From: AP-15 sp963818695
GTDB lineage: Bacteria > Pseudomonadota > Alphaproteobacteria > ATCC43930 > CGMCC-115725
DNA length: 64,000 nucleotides
Assembly: GCA_963818695.1 (NCBI GenBank)
Contig: CAWFTG010000009.1
Location: 434,001-498,000 of the forward strand
Direction of reading: 5' to 3'
Of the stretch, positions 9,389 through 17,982 are shown one piece after another. The notes under the pieces are model-generated. The model had not been told where the DNA came from and made no database searches. It was given only the letters and a program-made list of their open reading frames with translations. The first letter of the stretch is position 1; the number at the start of each line of letters is the position of its first letter. The position numbers and the translations under genes were made by a program.

Positions 9389-9874
9389 ATGGGTAAGTCG
9401 TCACAATACGGTATCGGGCGCTCTTTGTTACGCGCAGGTACGGCATTGCTCGCTCTCAGCATGGTGATCCGCCCGCTTGCTGCCGCGCCCGAGGACGAGG
9501 TACGCGCAACGTTTGATCGCTTCGTCGCGGCGCAAAACGGACACGATCTCAAAGCAGTCGAAGCATTGCTGCTCAACTCGCCGAATTTCCTCTGGATAAC
9601 CCGAGGTACCCCCGTGTGGGGGGTCGATGCGGCCATGAAGGGCTTCGCCACACTCTATCAGGGGACATGGCGCCTCGATCCGGAGCCTGCTGGCCTGAAG
9701 GTAGTGATGCTAGGGGACAGCGTGGCACAACTCTATGTGCCAATCGTATTTACGATTGGGCCCTCAGGTCAGTCCGCCCAGCCGACGCGGTTCCTGATGA
9801 ATCAAATCCTGGTGAAGACGGCCGCTGGTTGGAAGGTATCGAGCATTCTCCCGATACCGGCACCGACGCAGTAG
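9389..9874 (+). CDS. Exported SnoaL/NTF2-like protein
   Basis: The 161-residue product has a signal peptide (LLRAGTALLALSMVIRPLAAAP) and then an NTF2/SnoaL-like domain (DEVRATFDRFVAAQNGHDLKAVEALL, ending ILVKTAAGWKVSSILPIPA). Members bind or isomerise small molecules, but many have no known activity. The ATG chosen follows GGAGAG and begins the signal peptide. It is divergent from the winged-helix/TPR regulator. Confidence 0.7.
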   Translation: MGKSSQYGIGRSLLRAGTALLALSMVIRPLAAAPEDEVRATFDRFVAAQNGHDLKAVEALLLNSPNFLWITRGTPVWGVDAAMKGFATLYQGTWRLDPEPAGLKVVMLGDSVAQLYVPIVFTIGPSGQSAQPTRFLMNQILVKTAAGWKVSSILPIPAPTQ

Positions 9875-9989
9875 GATAACATCGAAGTCATCCCGACCGA
9901 ACGTCCGAAACGGGATCGCAAACGGCGGCGGCGCCTCGCGGTCGGTTCCCGATTTCGGCGCAAAGCGCCGGCGAGCAGGAAGCGCAGCG

Positions 9990-10470
9990 TCAAGCTGCTT
10001 GCGCCTCCGCCGGCATGCCCAGCGTCTCGGCTGTCTCCCCTCCCAGCGGGCCGATTACAGCGGTCGCCAAGCTGTTGCCGATGACGTTGGTTGCGCTACG
10101 GCCCACGTCGAGGAACTGGTGCCGATGATCAACAGCAGGCTCGCTTGCGGAAGGTTGAAGGTCGCCAGAGTGGCGGCGCTGACGACGAGGGAGGCGTGCG
10201 GCACTGCGGCCATGTCTTGCTGGTCAGCATCAGAACCGGCAGCATCGTGATCTGCTGCGGGATCGACAGCGGGATATTGTAGGCCTGCGAGATGGAAATC
10301 GTCGCAAAGGTGCAGTACGTCATCGAGCCCTCCAGGTTGCAGGAGTAACCCATCGGCAGTACAAAGCTGATGATCTTTTTGCTGACCGGCAGCTTTTCGA
10401 GCTGAGCCATCGTCACCGGACGGCAGCCTTGCTGTTGGCCGTGCTGAAGCCCAGCAGTAATCGGATCGTC
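9990..10470 (-). pseudogene. Dicarboxylate/amino acid:cation symporter (DAACS), decayed C-terminal part
   Basis: Four reverse-strand pieces in different frames line up with the last ~165 residues of GltP/DctA-type symporters: LLLGFSTANSKAA, then PVTMAQLEKLPVSKKIISF through QAYNIPLSIPQQITML, then MAAVPHASLVVSAATLATF and last QFLDVGRSATNVIGNSLATA, ending at a stop. At least three frameshifts separate them. Conserved positions are also altered: GYSCNLEGSM, where the family has GYSFNLDGSM. The N-terminal ~250 residues are absent. Substitutions plus shifts plus truncation make this true decay rather than sequencing noise. Confidence 0.85.
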
Positions 10471-10478
10471 AGACCGCA

Positions 10479-11456
10479 ATGCAAGCTTCCTCCGCCCTGC
10501 CACAAACGCAAATGTTCGTCGACCGAGAGCAGATCGCAGCCGTCGAACGGCTGATCCGGCCCTATGTGCGTCGTACGCCGATCATTGCGGTCGAAGCTCG
10601 CGATTTCGGTCTCGACGGGCCACCGCTCGTTATGAAGCTCGAATTTTTACAGCACACGGGCTCGTTCAAGCCCCGCGGCGCCTTCGCCAATCTGCTGACC
10701 CGTCCTGCTCCGGCGGCCGGCGTAGCGGCGGCATCTGGCGGAAATCACGGCGCCGCCGTCGCCTATGCGGCGATGCAGCTCGGTATTCGCGCGACGATCT
10801 TTGTGCCGCACATCACGTCCCCGGCAAAGCTGGAACGGATTCGAGGCTACGGTGCCGAGCTTGTCGTCGCCGGCGACCGCTATGCTGACGCGTTGGCGGC
10901 GAGCGAAGACTTTGTCACCCGCACCGGCGCGCTCGCCATTCATGCGTACGATCAACCCGAGACTATGATCGGCCAGGGCACGGTCGGGCTCGAAATAGAG
11001 GGCGATGCGCCGAATATCGATACACTCCTCGTCGCCGTAGGCGGCGGCGGGCTGATCGGTGGCATTGCAGCCTGGTATGCCGGCCGCATCCGCATCGTTG
11101 GCGTTGAGCCGGAGCTGTCGCCGACCCTACACAACGCGCTGGCCGCGGGTCGCCCGATCGATGCGCCGGCAGGGGGTATCGCTGCAGACTCGCTGGCGCC
11201 GCGCCGTGTCGGCAAACTGATGTTCCCGATCGCCCGGAGTTTTGTCGAGCGCTCGGTATTGGTCTCGGACAAAGCGATTAGCAGCGCTCAGCGCGCATTG
11301 TGGGCGGTGCTTCGGGTGGTCGCCGAACCCGGCGGCGCGGCGGCGCTGGCGGCATTGCTTTCAGGCGCCTACCAGCCCGCGCGCGGCGAGCGCGTCGCGG
11401 TGCTGTTGTGCGGCGCCAACACCGCGGCGGTCGATTTCGACCGCGCTGGCGGTTAA
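10479..11456 (+). CDS. PLP-dependent threonine/serine dehydratase-like enzyme
   Basis: Fold-type II PLP enzyme of 325 residues. The Schiff-base lysine is in HTGSFKPRGAFANLL, the substrate loop is ASGGNHG and the phosphate-binding loop is VGGGGLIGG. There is no C-terminal ACT domain, so this is the short catabolic or serine racemase-like form. The likely reaction is L-threonine or L-serine to 2-oxoacid and ammonia, but a diaminopropionate or hydroxyaspartate substrate is possible. Its TAA overlaps the TAA of convergent parC inside the palindrome CGGTTAACCG. Confidence 0.82.
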   Translation: MQASSALPQTQMFVDREQIAAVERLIRPYVRRTPIIAVEARDFGLDGPPLVMKLEFLQHTGSFKPRGAFANLLTRPAPAAGVAAASGGNHGAAVAYAAMQLGIRATIFVPHITSPAKLERIRGYGAELVVAGDRYADALAASEDFVTRTGALAIHAYDQPETMIGQGTVGLEIEGDAPNIDTLLVAVGGGGLIGGIAAWYAGRIRIVGVEPELSPTLHNALAAGRPIDAPAGGIAADSLAPRRVGKLMFPIARSFVERSVLVSDKAISSAQRALWAVLRVVAEPGGAAALAALLSGAYQPARGERVAVLLCGANTAAVDFDRAGG

Positions 11457-13681
11457 CCGAAGCGGTTCGAGCGCGGGAAGCCGCCGGGCACGAGCCGGCC
11501 GGCGGCGCCGCGGGAGCCGAGCCAGGGGGCAAGGTTGGTTTCGGTGCGGACGCGGTTTTCGCCTTGCCGCCAGGACAGTCCATCGGCAAGGCGGAACACC
11601 TTGCAATCGGCGAGACCGCCCGATTTGTAGCGCTGCAGGATGACGCCGCGGCCGCGCGTCATAAGCGGGATGTCTTCCAGCTTGACGATCAACATTTTGC
11701 GGTTGTCGCCGACAAAGGCGACCGCGTCGCCGGTTTCCGCCTGCACACAGGCTCGGGCGAGTACCCCCTCGGCCGGCGTCAATACCTGTTTGCCGGCCCG
11801 AGTTTGCGCGACGGCTTCCTCCCCGTCGACGACAAAGCCGCGCCCGTCATTGGCGACGACCAGCAGCTCCATACCCGGCCGGTAAGGGAACATCGCGACG
11901 ATGTCATGCTCGTTCGGCAGATCGATCATCAGCCGCAGCGGCTCGCCATGCCCGCGCCCGCCGGGCAGCCGGTCGACCCCGATCGTATAGAATCGGCCAT
12001 TGCTGCCGAACACGATGAGCCGGTCGGTGGTTTCCGCATTGACCGCAAAGCGCGGTGCGTCGCCTTCCTTGTATTTCTGCTCCGCCGCCGGGAGATTGTG
12101 GCCCTTGACCGTTCGGATCCACCCCTTGGCCGAGCACAGCACCGTCACGGGCTCGCGCTCGACAAGCGCCGCGGCGGGGATCTCGATCGGCGCCGGAGCG
12201 GCGCCGATCTCGGTGCGGCGGCGGCCCAGCGGCGTCTCCCCCCCGAATTCGGCCGCGGTCGCCTTCACCTCGTTGGCGATTGCCCGCCATTGCCGCCGCT
12301 CGCTCGCGAGCAGCGCGGTCAGTTTTGTTTCCTCGGCCGACAGCCGGTCCAATTCCTTGCGGATCTCGATTTCCTCGAGCCGGCGCAACGCGCGCAGCCG
12401 CATATTTAGGATCGCCTCGGCCTGTACCTCGGTGAGTTCCCAGCGCGCGATCATCTCGGCTTTGGGGTCATCGCCTTCGCGGATGATGCGGATCACCTCG
12501 TCGAGGTTGATGTAGACGATGATCTGGCCGCGCAGGATCTCCATGCGCCGGGCAACCGCCGTGAGGCGATGCCGGCTGCGCCGCTGCAATACGACCCGGC
12601 GATGGTCGAGAAAAGCCTGCAGCGCCTCCTTCAGGTTCATGACCCGCGGCACGCCGAGCGGGTCGAGCACGTTGAGGTTGAGCGGGACGCGCACCTCGAG
12701 GTCGGTCGAGCGGAACAGCTGCTCCATCAGCATTTCGGCATCGACATTGCGGGTCTTCGGTTCGAGGATGAGGCGGACATCCTCGGCCAACTCGTCCCGG
12801 ATGTCGGCGAGGAGCGGCAGCTTCTTCTCTTCGAGCAACCCGGCGATCTTCTCGACGAGCCGGCTCTTCTGGACCTGAAACGGCACCTCGGTGACGACGA
12901 TCTGGTAAAGACCGTGGCCCATAGCCTCTGTGGTCCAACGGGCGCGCAGCCGGAAGCTGCCGCGGCCGGTTTCATAGCCCTGCCGAATTGCTTCGGGAGA
13001 CTCGACCAGGACACCGCCGGTCGGGAAATCGGGTCCGGGTACATGGGTGCAGAGCTCGCCCACCGCGCAGGCGGGATTGTCGATCAAATAGGACAATGCG
13101 GCGCAAAGCTCGCCGACATTGTGCGGCGGAATGCTGGTCGCCATGCCGACCGCAATGCCCGCCGCGCCGTTGGCGAGCAGGTTCGGAAAGCGGGCGGGAA
13201 GGACGACAGGCTCGCTATCCTCGCCGTCGTAGGTCGACCGGAAATCGACGGTGTCCTCGTCGATCCCTTCGAGCATCGCTTGCGCGACGGCGGAGAGCCG
13301 GCTTTCCGTGTACCGCATGGCCGCGGCGTTGTCGCCGTCGATATTGCCGAAATTTCCTTGCCCGTCGACCAGCGGATAGCGTTGCGAGAAATCCTGCGCG
13401 AGACGGACGAGTGCGTCGTAGACCGCCAGCTCGCCGTGCGGGTGGAACTTACCGATGACGTCGCCGACGACCCGGGCGCATTTCTTGTACCCGGATGCTG
13501 GATCCAGGCGAAGCTGGTGCATCGCATGCACAATCCGCCGGTGCACCGGCTTGAGGCCATCGCGCACATCCGGCAGCGAGCGCGACATGATCGTCGATAG
13601 CGCGTAGGAGAGATAGCGCTCGCCGAGCGCATCAGCGAAATCGACGTTGCGGATCTCGCCGGAGAAAGTGGTTACGGCCAT
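11453..13681 (-). CDS. parC: DNA topoisomerase IV subunit A
   Basis: ParC breaks and rejoins DNA to decatenate daughter chromosomes, pairing with ParE. The 742-residue length is normal. The N-terminal winged-helix domain contains SRSLPDVRDGLKPVHRRI, the catalytic Tyr124 in AMRYTESRLS and GIAVGMATSIPPHNVGE; the C-terminal half carries the beta-pinwheel repeats. In the quinolone region the sequence is HPHGELAVYDALV: E. coli Asp79-Ser80 correspond to Glu84-Leu85 and Glu84 to Asp89. parE is not in the window. It lies downstream of recO on the same strand, separated by a palindromic repeat. Confidence 0.97.
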   Translation of the reverse strand: MAVTTFSGEIRNVDFADALGERYLSYALSTIMSRSLPDVRDGLKPVHRRIVHAMHQLRLDPASGYKKCARVVGDVIGKFHPHGELAVYDALVRLAQDFSQRYPLVDGQGNFGNIDGDNAAAMRYTESRLSAVAQAMLEGIDEDTVDFRSTYDGEDSEPVVLPARFPNLLANGAAGIAVGMATSIPPHNVGELCAALSYLIDNPACAVGELCTHVPGPDFPTGGVLVESPEAIRQGYETGRGSFRLRARWTTEAMGHGLYQIVVTEVPFQVQKSRLVEKIAGLLEEKKLPLLADIRDELAEDVRLILEPKTRNVDAEMLMEQLFRSTDLEVRVPLNLNVLDPLGVPRVMNLKEALQAFLDHRRVVLQRRSRHRLTAVARRMEILRGQIIVYINLDEVIRIIREGDDPKAEMIARWELTEVQAEAILNMRLRALRRLEEIEIRKELDRLSAEETKLTALLASERRQWRAIANEVKATAAEFGGETPLGRRRTEIGAAPAPIEIPAAALVEREPVTVLCSAKGWIRTVKGHNLPAAEQKYKEGDAPRFAVNAETTDRLIVFGSNGRFYTIGVDRLPGGRGHGEPLRLMIDLPNEHDIVAMFPYRPGMELLVVANDGRGFVVDGEEAVAQTRAGKQVLTPAEGVLARACVQAETGDAVAFVGDNRKMLIVKLEDIPLMTRGRGVILQRYKSGGLADCKVFRLADGLSWRQGENRVRTETNLAPWLGSRGAAGRLVPGGFPRSNRFG

Positions 13682-13704
13682 GGGAAAAACCTCAACATGG
13701 GGCC

Positions 13705-13778
13705 GTCACCCCGCGTAAGCGGGGCGAGAGTCATCGCTGGAACCCTGAGCCCCTGGATTCCGCTGTCGCGGGAATGAC
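13705..13778. repeat. Extragenic palindromic repeat between recO and parC
   Basis: The element starts GTCACCCCGC and ends CGGGAATGAC, with outer GTCA/TGAC inverted ends. Inside is a perfect stem CCCCGC-GTAA-GCGGGG at 13709-13724 and a second imperfect stem around GGATTCCGCTGTCGCGGGAAT. This is the style of short extragenic repeat common in Alphaproteobacteria. No other copy of exactly this family is in the window. Confidence 0.7.
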
Positions 13779-13789
13779 GGCCTCAAACG

Positions 13790-14533
13790 TTAGCTGCGCA
13801 TCGTACCAACCGCCACCGCACGCCGCATGCGTTCGGTCAGCAGCGAGCGTGCCGCCGGCAGAGCCCGGCCTTGCGGCGCGAATACATGGCGAACCAGGAA
13901 ATGTTCGGTCAAGGCCATGCCGAATGCGATCTGATGCGGGTCGGCTGGCCCGTAGCGCCACAGAAACTCAGGGAGCCTCAATAGTTTATCATGATAGGGA
14001 AGACCCGCCGCCCGCGATACCGCGCGTCCGGTGCGGGGCGAAACATAAGCGAGGTCGGTCGTGGTTCCGGTGACTGCGCAGCGGCTGAGGTCCAGACCGA
14101 ACCCGAGGGCGGCGAGCAGGGCGTGCTCCCATTCGACATAGTGTGCGGGCCAGTCAATTCCCGAATCGAGCGCCTGGAGCAGCCCTTCGAATGACGCAAA
14201 CACATCCGGATATGGCTCCCGCTCGGGCAGCGCACCAGCAACAAGCGCCGCCGCCGCCGTCAGACCGGCCAGCCGGTCGGGATCCTCGAGCAGTCCTGCA
14301 GCATGAGGCCGCACCAGTTCGCAGACGACGGTGCCGAGGTGCTCACTGAGGCGCCCGCGCCACACCGCCGCAACCTCGTTTCCGGGCTGCAGCACCGCCC
14401 GCAGCTTCGGCGATTGCCCGCCGCGAACCAGGCCGGCATGCCGCCCGTGCTCTCCGGTCAGAAGCTCGACGATCGCTGCGCTTTCGCCGTAGCGGCGGGC
14501 CGCCAGAACAAACGCCCTATCATACCATTCCAT
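13790..14533 (-). CDS. recO: DNA repair protein RecO
   Basis: RecO loads RecA on SSB-coated DNA and anneals strands in the RecFOR pathway. The 247-residue protein starts MEWYDRAFVLAARRYGESAA, an OB-fold start typical of alphaproteobacterial RecO, followed by LLTGEHGRHAGLVRGGQ and RAVLQPGNEVAAVWRGRL. I see no four-cysteine zinc finger. Its start overlaps the stop of era by one base (TGATG), so the two are translationally coupled. Confidence 0.92.
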   Translation of the reverse strand: MEWYDRAFVLAARRYGESAAIVELLTGEHGRHAGLVRGGQSPKLRAVLQPGNEVAAVWRGRLSEHLGTVVCELVRPHAAGLLEDPDRLAGLTAAAALVAGALPEREPYPDVFASFEGLLQALDSGIDWPAHYVEWEHALLAALGFGLDLSRCAVTGTTTDLAYVSPRTGRAVSRAAGLPYHDKLLRLPEFLWRYGPADPHQIAFGMALTEHFLVRHVFAPQGRALPAARSLLTERMRRAVAVGTMRS

Positions 14534-15444
14534 CAGGTGCCGTAATCGAGCCCGAGCGCCTCAAACCGCTGTCGATCCTCGACCCAGTTCTCGCGCACCT
14601 TGACGAACAGGAACAGGTGGACGCGGCGGTCCAGCATGTGTTCGAGTTCGGCGCGGGCGCGTGCGCCGATGCTCTTGATCCTTTTCCCGCCTTCGCCGAG
14701 CACGATTGCGCGCTGACCCGGACGTTGCACATAGATGACCTGCTGGATCCGAACGCTGCCATTCGGTCTATCTTCCCACTGCTCGGTCTCGACCGTCGAG
14801 GCGTAGGGGATCTCCTCATGCAATTGCAGGAAGACCTGCTCGCGCGTCATCTCCGCCGCGATCAGACGCTCGGTAGCATCGGAGAGCTGATCCTCCGGAA
14901 AGAGCCAGGGCCCCAAAGGCAAGCTGGCGGCGAGATGTCGCTTTACGTCCTTGACGCCGTCTCCCTGGAGACCGGAGACCATAAATATGGGATCGAAACG
15001 GCCCTGCCGCGAGAGCGCGTCGGCGAGGCCGAGCAGCCGGTCGCGGCGGACCAGATCGATCTTGTTCAACGCGAGGATCGATCGGCGGCCGCGTTCCCGC
15101 AGAGCGCCGAGGATGCGGCGGGTGTCCTCGTCGACGCCGCGAGAGGCGTCGACGAGCAACAAAGTTTCGTCGGCGTCTGCGGCGCCCGACCATGCCGCGG
15201 CCACCATCGCCCGGTCGAGCCGGCGCCGCGGCGCAAAAATGCCGGGCGTGTCCACATAAATGATCTGCGTCGCGCCCTCGATCGCAATGCCGAGCAGCCG
15301 GCTGCGCGTCGTCTGTGCCTTCGGTGTGACAATCGCCAGTTTATGACCGACGAGCCGGTTCAACAGAGTCGACTTGCCCGAATTAGGCGCCCCGATCAGC
15401 GCGACATAGCCGCATCGGGAGGGCGTCGGCTCCGATTCCTCCAT
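14533..15444 (-). CDS. era: GTPase Era
   Basis: Era binds 16S rRNA near its 3' end and is needed for 30S assembly. The 303-residue protein has G1 GAPNSGKSTLLNRL, the switch region TTRSRLLG, G3 YVDTPGIF, G4 NKIDLV, and a C-terminal KH domain with VLGEGGKRIKSIG. The chosen start (MEESEPTPSR) gives the usual length; the in-frame extension upstream is inside the preceding gene. rnc, the common upstream partner, is absent: a polysaccharide deacetylase gene sits there with only 4 bases between. Confidence 0.96.
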   Translation of the reverse strand: MEESEPTPSRCGYVALIGAPNSGKSTLLNRLVGHKLAIVTPKAQTTRSRLLGIAIEGATQIIYVDTPGIFAPRRRLDRAMVAAAWSGAADADETLLLVDASRGVDEDTRRILGALRERGRRSILALNKIDLVRRDRLLGLADALSRQGRFDPIFMVSGLQGDGVKDVKRHLAASLPLGPWLFPEDQLSDATERLIAAEMTREQVFLQLHEEIPYASTVETEQWEDRPNGSVRIQQVIYVQRPGQRAIVLGEGGKRIKSIGARARAELEHMLDRRVHLFLFVKVRENWVEDRQRFEALGLDYGT

Positions 15445-15448
15445 CGTG

Positions 15449-16366
15449 TCAGGCGGCGTGCTGCTTGGCCCAGTCGACGACCTCGGCATGAGTCCCGAAC
15501 CAGACGCCCTGGCGCGATTTGGCGTGACGGATGATCTCGTCGATGATCCAGATCCGCGAGCGATAGCCGATGATGTGCGGGTGCATCGTGAGCTGAAAGA
15601 CGCCGCTCTCGTCGTATGCCGCATCGAACTCGCGCCGAAAAATATCGAGCACGTCGGTCGGCGGCGTGTAGGGTCGGAGCGATTGAAACCGGTTCATCAT
15701 GAAGTAAACCGCGTCGTCGCGGACCCATTCGACCGGAAATTCAACGACCCCCGTGGGTTCGCCGTCGAGCAGCAGCTCGTAACAATCTTCGTCGCTCATC
15801 AGCGATGAGTCGTAGAGCAGCCCCATCTCTTTTTCGAGCTCGAGCGTGTGCTGGCTGAAATCCCAGGAAGGCGTGCGCAAACCGACCGGCCGGATGCCAG
15901 TGATCTGCTCGAGGGTATCGGCCGACCGCTTCATCAGATCGCGCTCGGCCTCCCGCGGCAGGACCGAGTTTAGCTCGTGGATCCACCCGTGAATGCCGAT
16001 TTCATGCCCCTCAGCGACGACCTGGCGCTGCTCGTCGGGGTGGAGCAGCGCGGTGACGGCCGGGACATAGAAGCTTGCCTTGACCCCATGCTTGGCCAGG
16101 AGCTTCAAAATCCGCGGCACGCCTACCCGATTGCCGTATTGCCCCCATGCCAGGCGTCCGATCGATTTGCCGCCGTCGCGCAAATCGCTCGTCTCGTGAT
16201 CGCTGTCAAAGGATAGCGCGACGGCGCAGCGCGCGCCGCCCGGCCATTCGGCGGGCCGCAGCTTGCGTCCGGCGCGGACGCGGTTGACGAGCTTGCGCCA
16301 GTGTTCCTCAGGCCATTGCCAGGGTTCGAGGTTGCACTGTTCGAAGTCCCGCTCGGAAGCACTCAT
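15449..16366 (-). CDS. Polysaccharide deacetylase (NodB-homology) family protein
   Basis: Metal-dependent hydrolases of this fold deacetylate sugars or cleave linear amides (the PuuE allantoinase subgroup looks similar). The 305-residue protein shows the metal Asp motif SFDSDHETSD, the H-x3-H metal motif IHGWIHEL, the RTPSWDFSQHTLEL motif and LTMHPHIIGYRSR near the end. No signal peptide is visible, so a cytoplasmic amidohydrolase role is as likely as cell-wall work. The start at MSASERDFEQ is preceded by GGAGGAAGAGG. Same strand and nearly abutting era. Confidence 0.8.
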   Translation of the reverse strand: MSASERDFEQCNLEPWQWPEEHWRKLVNRVRAGRKLRPAEWPGGARCAVALSFDSDHETSDLRDGGKSIGRLAWGQYGNRVGVPRILKLLAKHGVKASFYVPAVTALLHPDEQRQVVAEGHEIGIHGWIHELNSVLPREAERDLMKRSADTLEQITGIRPVGLRTPSWDFSQHTLELEKEMGLLYDSSLMSDEDCYELLLDGEPTGVVEFPVEWVRDDAVYFMMNRFQSLRPYTPPTDVLDIFRREFDAAYDESGVFQLTMHPHIIGYRSRIWIIDEIIRHAKSRQGVWFGTHAEVVDWAKQHAA

Positions 16367-16413
16367 CGCCTCTTCCTCCACTCGGTTTTCGCCGGCGGAG
16401 AGGGCGAGGAGAT

Positions 16414-16490
16414 TGGTCGGAGCGGTGAGATTCGAACTCACGACCCTCAGCACCCCATGCTGATGCGCTACCAGGCTGCGCTACGCTCCG
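16414..16490 (-). tRNA. tRNA-Pro (anticodon GGG)
   Basis: The 77-base reverse-strand sequence folds as a cloverleaf. The acceptor CGGAGCG pairs with CGCTCCG, the D arm has GCGCAGCCTGGTAGCGC, the anticodon stem-loop CAGCATGGGGTGCTG carries GGG, and the T arm GTGAGTTCGAATCTCAC is perfect. The discriminator base is A and the 3' CCA is encoded. It lies between ihfA and the deacetylase gene. Confidence 0.96.
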
Positions 16491-16561
16491 ACCGGGCGGC
16501 TCTGCCGACGAGAGCGATCATAATGCTCCGCCCGAAGCGGCGCAACCGGCCCCCTGTGTTC

Positions 16562-16918
16562 TTAGCCTGATGACACCTTGGCCGCCGCTGCCCGCCTCGT
16601 CCTCTTGCTGTCGACGGGATCTGCTGGACCCTGGTTGATCTGATCCTTCAACGCGTGGGAGGCTCGGAAGACGAGCACGCGGCGCGGGCTGATCGGCACT
16701 TCTCGGCCGGTTTTGGGATTACGCCCGACGCGCTGTCCCTTTTGCCGGACCGCGAAGCTCCCGAACGAGGAGATCTTGACCATCTCTCCACGCTCGAGCG
16801 CACCGGCAATCTCGGCGATCACCAATTCGACGAGCTCGGCCAACTCGTTGCGCGATAAGCCGACCTCTTGATAAACCGCCTCGCTGAGCCTGGCGCGAGT
16901 AATGGTCTCTCCGGCCAT
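16562..16918 (-). CDS. ihfA: Integration host factor subunit alpha
   Basis: IHF bends DNA sharply at specific sites. The 118-residue protein has the HU/IHF fold: MVKISSFGSFAVRQKGQRVG followed by the DNA-intercalating arm RNPKTGREVPISPRRVLVFR. A basic tail (KRTRRAAAAKVSSG) extends beyond the usual end. It is in the plsX-fabH-ihfA order typical of Alphaproteobacteria, which supports alpha over HU. Confidence 0.93.
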   Translation of the reverse strand: MAGETITRARLSEAVYQEVGLSRNELAELVELVIAEIAGALERGEMVKISSFGSFAVRQKGQRVGRNPKTGREVPISPRRVLVFRASHALKDQINQGPADPVDSKRTRRAAAAKVSSG

Positions 16919-16999
16919 GCCGTCCTCCCATTCTTTTGTGGAAGGTTAAACCCGAGCAATAATTACGTCAAATTCCAAAGCTTTGACTTGTTCCGGTCG

Positions 17000-17971
17000 C
17001 TACCAGCGCACGAGGCTGGCTCCCCAACTGAGCCCGCCGCCGAGCGCCTCCATCAAGACGAGATGCCCGGGCTTGATCCGCCCATCATCGACCGCGACCT
17101 CAAGGGCGAGCGGGATCGAAGCAGCAGAAGTGTTGGCGTGCTGTTCAATGGTCATGATGATATTGGCCCGGGACAGTCCGAGTTTTCGCCCCATGGCATC
17201 GATGATTCGGCTATTGGCCTGATGCGGAACCAGCCAGTCTATATCCGCCGCGGTAAGGTTATTGGCGTGCAACGCCTCGTCGATGACTTCGCTCAAGTGC
17301 TGAACAGCCTGACGGAAGACCTCGCGACCTTGCATCCGCAAGAAACCCGTGCCGCGTGTCGACGAGGGGCCGCCGTCGACATAGAGAATGTCGTACTGGC
17401 GCCCGTCCGAGTGCAGATGGTTCGAGAGGATGAACCGCCCGCTGGGCGACGGCTCGGACACAGACTTCAGCACCAGCGCGCCAGCCCCGTCGCCAAAGAG
17501 TACGCAGGTGCCGCGATCCTCCCAATCGAGAATGCGTGAGAAGGTTTCCGCCCCGATCACAAGGGCGGTCCGGGCCTGACCGAGCCGCAGCGCGTTATCG
17601 GCAACCGACAACGCAAAAATGAAACCCGCGCACACCGCCTGAACGTCGAAGGCGGCGCCGCGCCGCATCTCGAGCCGGGCTTGGACCTTAGCAGCTGTCG
17701 CCGGAAACGTGTTGTCGGGCGTCGCAGTCGCCAGCACAAGCAGATCGAGATCGCCGCCGCTCATCCCCGCGCTCGCCAGCGCCCGCTGCGCCGCGCGAAA
17801 CGCCAAATCGGAAGTCAGCTCGCCGGGGGCGGCGACCCGACGTTCGCCGATCCCGGTGCGCTGGCGAATCCATTCGTCCGACGTGTCGAGACGATCGGCC
17901 AACTCGCGATTGGTGATGACGCGCTCGGGAAGATAGGCGCCGCAGCCGGCCACCTGGGATCGCAGAACCAT
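17000..17971 (-). CDS. fabH: Beta-ketoacyl-ACP synthase III
   Basis: FabH condenses acetyl-CoA with malonyl-ACP to start fatty acid synthesis. The 323-residue protein has the Cys-His-Asn catalytic triad: Cys in VQAVCAGFIFAL, His in DWLVPHQANSRIID and Asn in EQHANTSAASIPLAL. The N-terminus (GCGAYLPERVITNRELA) and the C-terminal GGGLSWGASLVRW are typical. Its start is 11 bases from the plsX stop, indicating one operon. Confidence 0.97.
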   Translation of the reverse strand: MVLRSQVAGCGAYLPERVITNRELADRLDTSDEWIRQRTGIGERRVAAPGELTSDLAFRAAQRALASAGMSGGDLDLLVLATATPDNTFPATAAKVQARLEMRRGAAFDVQAVCAGFIFALSVADNALRLGQARTALVIGAETFSRILDWEDRGTCVLFGDGAGALVLKSVSEPSPSGRFILSNHLHSDGRQYDILYVDGGPSSTRGTGFLRMQGREVFRQAVQHLSEVIDEALHANNLTAADIDWLVPHQANSRIIDAMGRKLGLSRANIIMTIEQHANTSAASIPLALEVAVDDGRIKPGHLVLMEALGGGLSWGASLVRW

Positions 17972-17982
17972 GTACGAGACGC

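Noticed and set aside
12569..13600. Forward open frame opposite parC
   Set aside because: Antisense shadow; ParC on the reverse strand is unmistakable.
13705..13778. Possible CRISPR repeat
   Set aside because: Only one copy with two internal stems and no spacer-repeat series; it fits an extragenic palindromic element.
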